From: Podochytrium sp. JEL0797
Taxonomy: Eukaryota; Chytridiomycota; Chytridiomycetes; Chytridiales; Chytriomycetaceae
Direction: 5' to 3'
Assembly: GCA_027596195.1 (NCBI GenBank)
Contig: JADGJG010000169.1
Coordinates: forward strand, 1 to 34,570
Length of the DNA: 34,570 bases
Shown in pieces: positions 29,701-34,570 of the stretch. The position numbers and the translations under genes are program-made. Below the pieces are notes generated by a model that was given only the letters and a program-made list of their open reading frames with translations, was not told where the DNA came from and did no database searches. Within the stretch, counting starts at the first letter, position 1; each line of letters starts with the position of its first letter.

Positions 29701-31272
29701 CAATGAAGTAGACAAGGTGCGATTGGATGAGTATTTGCGGAGTCAGGAGAACACGACATTCGAGAAGGAGCTGCTGCGGAATCCTGATCGCGTTTTGAAA
29801 CATGTCAAGAGGCGCATACCAGTCGCTTCGGATCTTTATGAGCGGCTCACGACACTGCTGACTGAGTTTTCGAAGGCTACGTACAAGGATGAAAAGGGTG
29901 GTGATTTGTTGAGCGAGAAGGCGAAAAAGGACTTTCGGACATTTTTGAATGACCATGTCCGGAAGGGATGTTTGAGCGACCCGGAGGGCGTACCGCTGTA
30001 TACGGAGATTGGAAAGGGATCGAATGGTTTGCCAATATACGCGACATTTCGTGGAACAAGGTGATTGCCCCAACTCCAAACCCCTCTATTCATTCCCTTT
30101 TTACTCACTTTGAAAACTCAAGCGACGTCGAATCATTGCATCAGCTTTTGGAACAGATATTTTCGTCGATGAATTGCAGCGCCGAGTTTATGGATGCCGC
30201 TCTGTCCCAAGTTCGGCACACATTCAACGTGAGGGCCAGCGAACGCCACCGTCCTGGGTTCCCGAACATTGGTCATTACGAGCACTACCTCATTGATCAT
30301 ATCAATGAAATTACCCATCGTATTTATGGTGCGTTTTTGCCACTTTCTCCCACTTTTCTTACAATTCCCCGTTGTGTCAAGAGAGTTTGTTGTTTGCAAA
30401 AAGTTTGAAAGTCATTTGGAGGACGCGTACAAGGTAAATTCTTTTAGTTTTAAAAAATTCTGATGGAAAGAATATGTTTCTAATTGATGTTGCAGGGTTT
30501 TTTGCGAGGGATGAAGCGGCGAGATATCATGGATACCAACAAGACTGGTATCGCGACGCTCCAGGAATCCCTTGCTTCGTTCTCAGAGCAGGATATTCCT
30601 CTGCTGAGGGATTTCAATCCAGTTGAACTGGGGCCTTTCTGTCTGATTTTCGATTGCGACAACGAAACCAAATCGAATGTTGACGAACCGATGGAGCTTT
30701 CACTTGAACCCCCAACTCCTTCGATTCCAGCCACGAATCCTTCGATTCCTGCCTCGTCTGCAACCTCCTCCCATCTCCCTCCCATTCTTCGAGAAGCAGT
30801 TATCAGAATCACGACTCCCACCTCCAGAATCCCTCAAGTTGTGCGGTTTGGATCGATGCCTGTCACAACTCCGATTCCTTCCATAGCCTCTACTTCTGCT
30901 CCGAAACTCCCCAAGAAAAAGCGTGCCTGCAAGTGCTGCAAGCAGCTGGAAGGGGTTTGCCCTGGAGCAGTTAGAGGCGCAGCCTACTGCCTAACGAAGG
31001 CCTCATTGCGCGCACCAGCAGCTCTTGTACCACAACCGCGTCGTTCTACATTGGTTTCTTTGATTCCTGCATTGGCGATCAATCCAACTGACCTCGCGTC
31101 TGCCGTTGAAAAATTCAATGACGAAATGCACGCCAAATACGGAAACGGCCCCACAATTGCTTGGGATTCCTCTTCGTCTCCTGCCGATCTGAGAAGAGCG
31201 TCTCAATTGTATTTCGCGTCGAACAACATCATCCTTCATGTTTGGATTGAAAAATTTAATGCGGCGAAATAA
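26642..31272 (+). CDS. copy 3, full-length OTU protease / zinc ribbon / DDE-like / DEDDy exonuclease protein
   Basis: Seven exons: 26642-26890, 26938-27761, 27820-27930, 27982-30060, 30123-30328, 30384-30433 and 30496-31272, giving about 1431 aa. Layout: basic N-terminus (KKKSSGHGG, 1-80); OTU domain with GDGNCLF (D112, C115) and HYEIV (H229); Asp/Glu linker (about 252-277); zinc ribbon C361-C364...C398-C401 formed by splicing exons 3 and 4; an RNase H/DDE-like region with IDHHFK (D554), KNEY and YTDKCC (D640); a WRN-type exonuclease with GLDTEW (D711, E713), ADFKH (D781) and EYAARD (Y856, D860); and a C-terminal Ser/Thr/Pro region with KKKRACKCCKQ. OTU enzymes cleave ubiquitin chains and DEDDy enzymes degrade nucleic acid 3' ends. 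The combination resembles transposon-derived proteins. Exon 6 uses a weak GAG acceptor and is the least certain. Confidence 0.82.
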
Positions 31273-31301
31273 ATGATTTTTTTTTAGTCATTAACTAGTA
31301 A

Positions 31302-31383
31302 TTCCCTCCCCCTTTCTTCTTTCCTCTCTCTCTTCTCCTTCCTTCCTCCTTTTTTCCCCTTTCTCTCTCTTTTTTTCTTTTTT
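31302..31383 (+). repeat. 82-nt uninterrupted pyrimidine tract
   Basis: From 31302 to 31383 the plus strand contains only C and T, with CTCTCT and TTCC sub-repeats, starting 30 bp after the stop of the copy 3 gene. Long homopurine-homopyrimidine tracts can form triplex DNA and are prone to replication slippage. It may also form part of the 3' flank of the gene. Confidence 0.85.
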
Positions 31384-31784
31384 GGATTAATCAAGAGAGC
31401 CCGAAAATTTTCACTGGACCCCAATAAAGAGCGAGGATCCCCCAGCAGGCAGCAATCCCCCCAGCCACATACGAAAAACCAAATGCAGCAACTCAACTAC
31501 CATTCCACTAATACGGACCTGGAAACCACACACATCCTGCTACATCACGGTGCCCCCTGCACACCACCTCGCCATGCCCACACTCTGCCACGCCGTCGTG
31601 ATCTCAAGTACCTCCCGCTGCACATTTCATGGCTGTCGCACAAACCAAAGGTATGCATGTTTGATTTGCCCCAACGCGACCTGTCAAACTAAAAAATCAA
31701 AGCCGCCCCCCAAACAGACTCGAGTCGATCCGCCATCAATCCGCCACTATTCACCTGGGCCTGATCCTCTGTTGCTTTTATAGT
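31384..31784. other. intergenic stretch with no recognised gene
   Basis: The short frames at 31483-31692 and 31550-31783 overlap each other, are rich in His, Pro and Thr, and show no domain. I see nothing else to annotate here. Confidence 0.4.
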
Positions 31785-31950
31785 CTCTGCGCGGAAATCA
31801 AATTCCGACGACGGTCACTTCACCAAGAGACCGGGACATGCGCGCACTAGTGCGGACTTGCCCCCCATTCTGGTTCAACGTGCCGATAATATAAATACAA
31901 AGGGGGGATAGCCTCAGTGTTTAGTGGTTGGTTGTGTTGGGTTTATTTAA
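31785..31950 (+). repeat. dispersed direct repeat, copy A (about 166 bp, TATA-containing)
   Basis: Starts near CTCTGCGCGGAAATC and ends near GGGTTTATTTAA. It shares long blocks with 34095-34260, including GCGCGGAAATC, TTCCGACGA, GTCACTTCACC, GCGCACTAG, GCGGACT, CCCCATTCT, GTTCAACGT, ATAAATA, AGTGGTTGGTT and GTTTATTTA. TATAAATA is at 31890-31897, and an initiator-like conserved block follows about 25 bp later. It could be the core promoter of a lost or non-coding plus-strand gene, a short non-autonomous element, or, read on the minus strand, the 3' flank of the surface-protein gene with AATAAA signals. Confidence 0.75.
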
Positions 31951-32063
31951 TCTCAAACAATTAGCAAACTATTTATGCGCCCGAGTACTCAAGACGATAG
32001 ATAAAGGAGGGAGGAAAACAGATAAAAATAATATATACAGATGTGGTGTGACAGAAATATCAC

Positions 32064-33593
32064 TTAGAAGACAAAGAGGGAAATGATCGCAGCGAGTTCC
32101 GAGGAAACAGCCGACAAGATGGAACCGCTGCCCACGATAATGTTGGGCTTGGTCATGCTTCCACCGGTGCTTCCGCCAATTCTTCCACCATTGGCTGGCA
32201 AGGAGTAAATGTACGCGTTACCGTTCACGCTAAGTTGGCAAGTGCTGGAAGACGAGCATGTCAGAGTGATCTGCAACTGAGTAACTTGGGTTCCCAGAAC
32301 AGACGACAACCGCGCCGGGAGAGAGTTGTCACCACAAGACGCATTGTCAGTAAAAATGGCGCCTGCGGATGTAACAGTGATGGATTGGATGCAAACGTTG
32401 AGTGTGCTATTAACCAACGTGTTGCCAGTAACGGTGACACCAGAACCTCCTGTAAACACCGAGATGCGATTAATACGAGTGCGTTGAAATATCAGTTTTT
32501 ACCTGATCTAACGGCAGAAGCGGTTGCTACTGTAGTACTTATCGTGGGTGTCACGGCAGTAGCAAGTGTGGTAGAAGTAGTCGAGGTAGCAGCATTTGTA
32601 GAAGCTGTAGTGGCTGGGAGAACGATCAATATGACTGGAGTGACGGCAGGAGCAGTCGTCATTGATAAAGCAGTTGTTGCAGGGGCAAGGGCTAGAGGCG
32701 TAGTGGAAGCTAGAGCAGTTGCAATAGGTACAGTAGTGGCAGCCACAGTCGTGACAGAAGTAGTTGGGGTTTGAGCAGTGGTAGCAGGGGATGTGGTGGG
32801 TGGAGGTGTTATTGCGTTAGCTGTCGTTAGAAGAGTAGTCGTCGCCGTAGCAGGGGCAGTTGTCGCAGGGGCAGTAGTCGCAGGGGCAGTTGTGGCAGGT
32901 TCAGTAGTAGTAGGTGGTGTGGTGGAAGAAGAAGTAGTCACAAGAGAAGTGGTGGTAATAGAGGGTATCACTGACAAACCACCCACGCAGGAAGTATCGA
33001 CCCCCTGCGCACCCGTCACAACGAGTTGCACATTTGTCAAAAGAGGTCCACAACTCGACGATGGTACCAACGAGATGAACTCGACCCTTGTCGAACCACA
33101 GTTTGTTGTTGGGATCGAGATAGTTTTATGAGCAAACGGCATGGACCCAGTGACAGACGTGGTGAACACTGTCGTACCTGCGTCCAGATTCTTGACGGCC
33201 AGGGTGAATGCTCCACTGGTCGCTGGGCGGCAGTTGGTGTTGAATCCGACGGCCATTGTCAGGGTCAAACCAATGTACCCCGCCGGAACGATAACATCTT
33301 GGAAGATTGCACTTGGGCCATTGGGGTTGAGGTCAATATTTGTTGACGAAAAGGAATCCGTGAAGACTTGGTTTTCCACCTCAAACTGCCCGGTCATGCA
33401 TCCTGCAGCTGCCTGCAAGGAAAAAAAATTGACTGTCAACGAGAACGTGGAAGCGGAAGGCCGGACGCACCACAACGGAACAGGAATCCACGACCCAGGG
33501 TGCGATATAGGTATTATCAGTGCTGATACAATACCGACCCACTGCGGCACCGCACAAGTTTGCGAAGTCTCCGTTGACGATCAAGTTGGTCAT
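32064..33593 (-). CDS. mucin-like cell-surface protein with Cys-rich N-domain and GPI-type tail
   Basis: Three exons on the minus strand: 33593-33471, 33412-32503 and 32449-32064, giving 472 aa. Introns are 58 and 53 nt (phases 0 and 1). The N-terminal 180 residues (NLIVNGDF...APWVVDSCS...; CGPLLTNVQLVV) resemble a galactose-binding-like jelly-roll domain as in DUF642/CBM4-9-type surface proteins, with the typical NGDF opening and CGPL..NV ending. A Thr/Ala/Pro-rich stalk with PATTA repeats follows, expected to be heavily O-glycosylated. After a second small Cys-containing segment the protein ends in SAVSSELAAIISLFVF, a likely GPI-anchor signal. No N-terminal signal peptide is visible; an in-frame TGA precedes the Met, so a missed 5' exon or unusual secretion must be considered. 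It probably sits in the wall or on the plasma membrane. Confidence 0.7.
32850..32910. repeat. 15-bp coding minisatellite (PATTA repeats)
   Basis: About four tandem copies of a 15-bp unit (GCAGGGGCAGTTGTC and variants on the plus strand) encode successive PATTA/EPATTA units in the Thr-rich stalk of the minus-strand surface protein. Such units vary easily in copy number. Confidence 0.8.
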
Positions 33594-34094
33594 TTTGCGA
33601 TTGAATCAAGAGAGCGAAAAGAGCGGCAATCAAACAGCATCTCATACAATTGGGAAATGAATAACATATGTTTTCATTTGCGAATGTGTCACGGGGGGGA
33701 TATTCGAGTTAAGCTCAAATCGCAGGAGGGAAAAATTAATAAATACTCGCTAGGAGGAAATGGGAGAGTTGGCGTGGTTTGAGTCGGGGAACGCGTGGTG
33801 GGACGGGGGAACGGTGCTAAGTGCTGTAATACTGAACACTTTCTTATTCATTTGCACAAGTGTCGCGGTGACACATTCGGCAATGAACTGCAAAAAAGTA
33901 AATGTGAATCGTTGTGTCTCGCCATGGCCACAGTCTACCACTCCGTCAGCCAAGCAAGTAGGCGGGCCAGAGCCGTGCTGGTCGGAAGTGGGCAGGATGT
34001 TTTATTCTTATAAATGATGCAATAACCTCTGAAAAACGTCTACCGCGCAGTCGCGATTTCAACCTCTCTCGGTATTTCCCTTTTCGTATTCAAG
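33594..34094. other. upstream region of the surface-protein gene
   Basis: 501 bp. On the minus strand an AT-rich AGTATTTATTAATTT lies near 33738-33752, about 150 bp before the start codon, a possible core promoter. A short upstream frame starting at about 33641 ends in a TGA that overlaps the start codon (ATGA). The frames at 33750-33953 and 33760-34017 show no domain. Confidence 0.4.
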
Positions 34095-34260
34095 GCTCAG
34101 CGCGGAAATCGAATTCCGACGAGAGTCACTTCACCCGGGGGCATGTGCGCACTAGCGCGGACTCGCTCCCCATTCTAGTTCAACGTTGCAGATTTCCATA
34201 AATAGAAATAGGGGGATTGTGTTAGCGTTAAGTGGTTGGTTTTGTGTGGAGTTTATTTAT
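34095..34260 (+). repeat. dispersed direct repeat, copy B (about 166 bp)
   Basis: Homologous to 31785-31950 in the same orientation, 2310 bp away. The TATA-like box reads CATAAATA (34197-34204). Identity by eye is roughly three quarters with a few small indels. The two copies flank the surface-protein gene. No long open frame follows copy B before the end of the window, and 34261-34514 shows nothing recognisable. Confidence 0.75.
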
Positions 34261-34512
34261 TATTGGAATGCAAAATAAAATAAATCAAGGCCTGGAAAGC
34301 TGTAAAGTGGTGGTCTTCATTTCGTGTCCCCGTTCTCGTTAGGCGAGTTTCCGGACAGCCGCCCGGGTGACAAGACGCGCATCAACAACGCAACGCTCGT
34401 TTAATTTCTTCATTCTGTTTTTTCATTCTTTTCCGTCATCTTGTACTAATAGTAAAACCTAAACATAAAAACGCCACCACCCCCCTTCCCTCTCAATAAA
34501 TTGGCGCCCGGG

Positions 34513-34514
<2 letters not shown>

Positions 34515-34570
<56 letters not shown>
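34515..34570. other. terminal 56-nt poly-G run, probable artefact
   Basis: The last 56 bases are all G, following GGCGCCCGGGCC. It does not resemble a telomere repeat. A homopolymer G run at a contig edge is typical of two-colour sequencing chemistry calling G in the absence of signal, or of an assembly-edge error. Confidence 0.75.

Larger units (their letters stand above)
19133..30341 (+). repeat. tandem triplication of a 3736-bp unit
   Basis: Three head-to-tail units: 19133-22868, 22869-26604 and 26605-30340, with about one base of ambiguity at each junction. The period is exactly 3736 bp for both steps: for example the same ATG is at 19170, 22906 and 26642, and the same exon 4 donor is at 22589, 26325 and 30061. 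No indel was seen between copies. The left limit lies 37 bp before the start codon and the right limit inside an intron of the gene it carries. The sequence left of unit 1 and right of unit 3 is different. Junctions show only a 1-2 base overlap (CC). Confidence 0.95.

Noticed and set aside
19133..30341. CRISPR-like or LTR retrotransposon interpretation of the repeats
   Set aside because: Units are 3.7 kb coding segments without spacers; no reverse transcriptase, integrase, primer-binding site or LTR is present.
31785..34260. LTR pair of a retroelement around the surface-protein gene
   Set aside because: The repeats are in direct orientation but diverged, lack TG...CA ends, and the interior codes only for a spliced minus-strand surface protein.

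Overview
The window is nuclear DNA of a fungus, most likely an early-diverging one. The evidence is the dense gene packing, the short introns (about 45-100 nt, one of 212 nt) with CTAAC/CTGAC-like branch sites, a fungal-type mitochondrial Ilv5, fungal LSG1 and TSR2, a CDK7/Kin28 kinase, and a tandemly repeated multidomain gene that looks transposon-derived. The species cannot be named from the sequence.

Positions 1-18563 are a compact housekeeping region. In order: the C-terminal end of a glycine-rich RNA-binding protein (+), a mitochondrial BolA protein (-), a small coiled-coil protein (+), an ADCK2/Cqd1-type UbiB-family kinase (+), the ribosome-biogenesis pair LSG1 (-) and TSR2 (-), a glutamine-rich C2H2 zinc-finger factor (+), a decayed ILV6-like pseudogene (+), ILV5 (+), an IQ-motif protein (+), a PHD-finger protein (-) and CDK7 (+). 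Most of these genes need splicing, and I give exon limits for each from frame, splice sites and protein continuity. Several intergenic distances are very small (3, 30, 35, 46 and 118 bp).

Positions 18564-31272 are an accessory island. A unit of exactly 3736 bp occurs three times in direct tandem (19133-30341). Each unit carries the same gene: a basic N-terminus, an OTU cysteine-protease domain, an acidic linker, a C2-C2 zinc ribbon, a DDE/RNase H-like region and a WRN-type DEDDy 3'-5' exonuclease. Only the third copy runs on into three further exons and is full length (about 1431 aa). Copies 1 and 2 are cut inside an intron by the start of the next unit, and copy 1 also has a nonsense codon. 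Differences between copies are dominated by C-to-T/G-to-A changes at CpG, which points to past cytosine methylation. Degenerate coding relics lie just upstream.

Positions 31273-34570 hold an 82-nt pyrimidine tract, a mucin-like surface protein on the minus strand with a C-terminal GPI-type tail, and a pair of about 166-bp direct repeats containing a TATA-like box. A 56-nt G run ends the window and is probably a sequencing or assembly artefact. No rRNA, tRNA or CRISPR array was recognised by eye.
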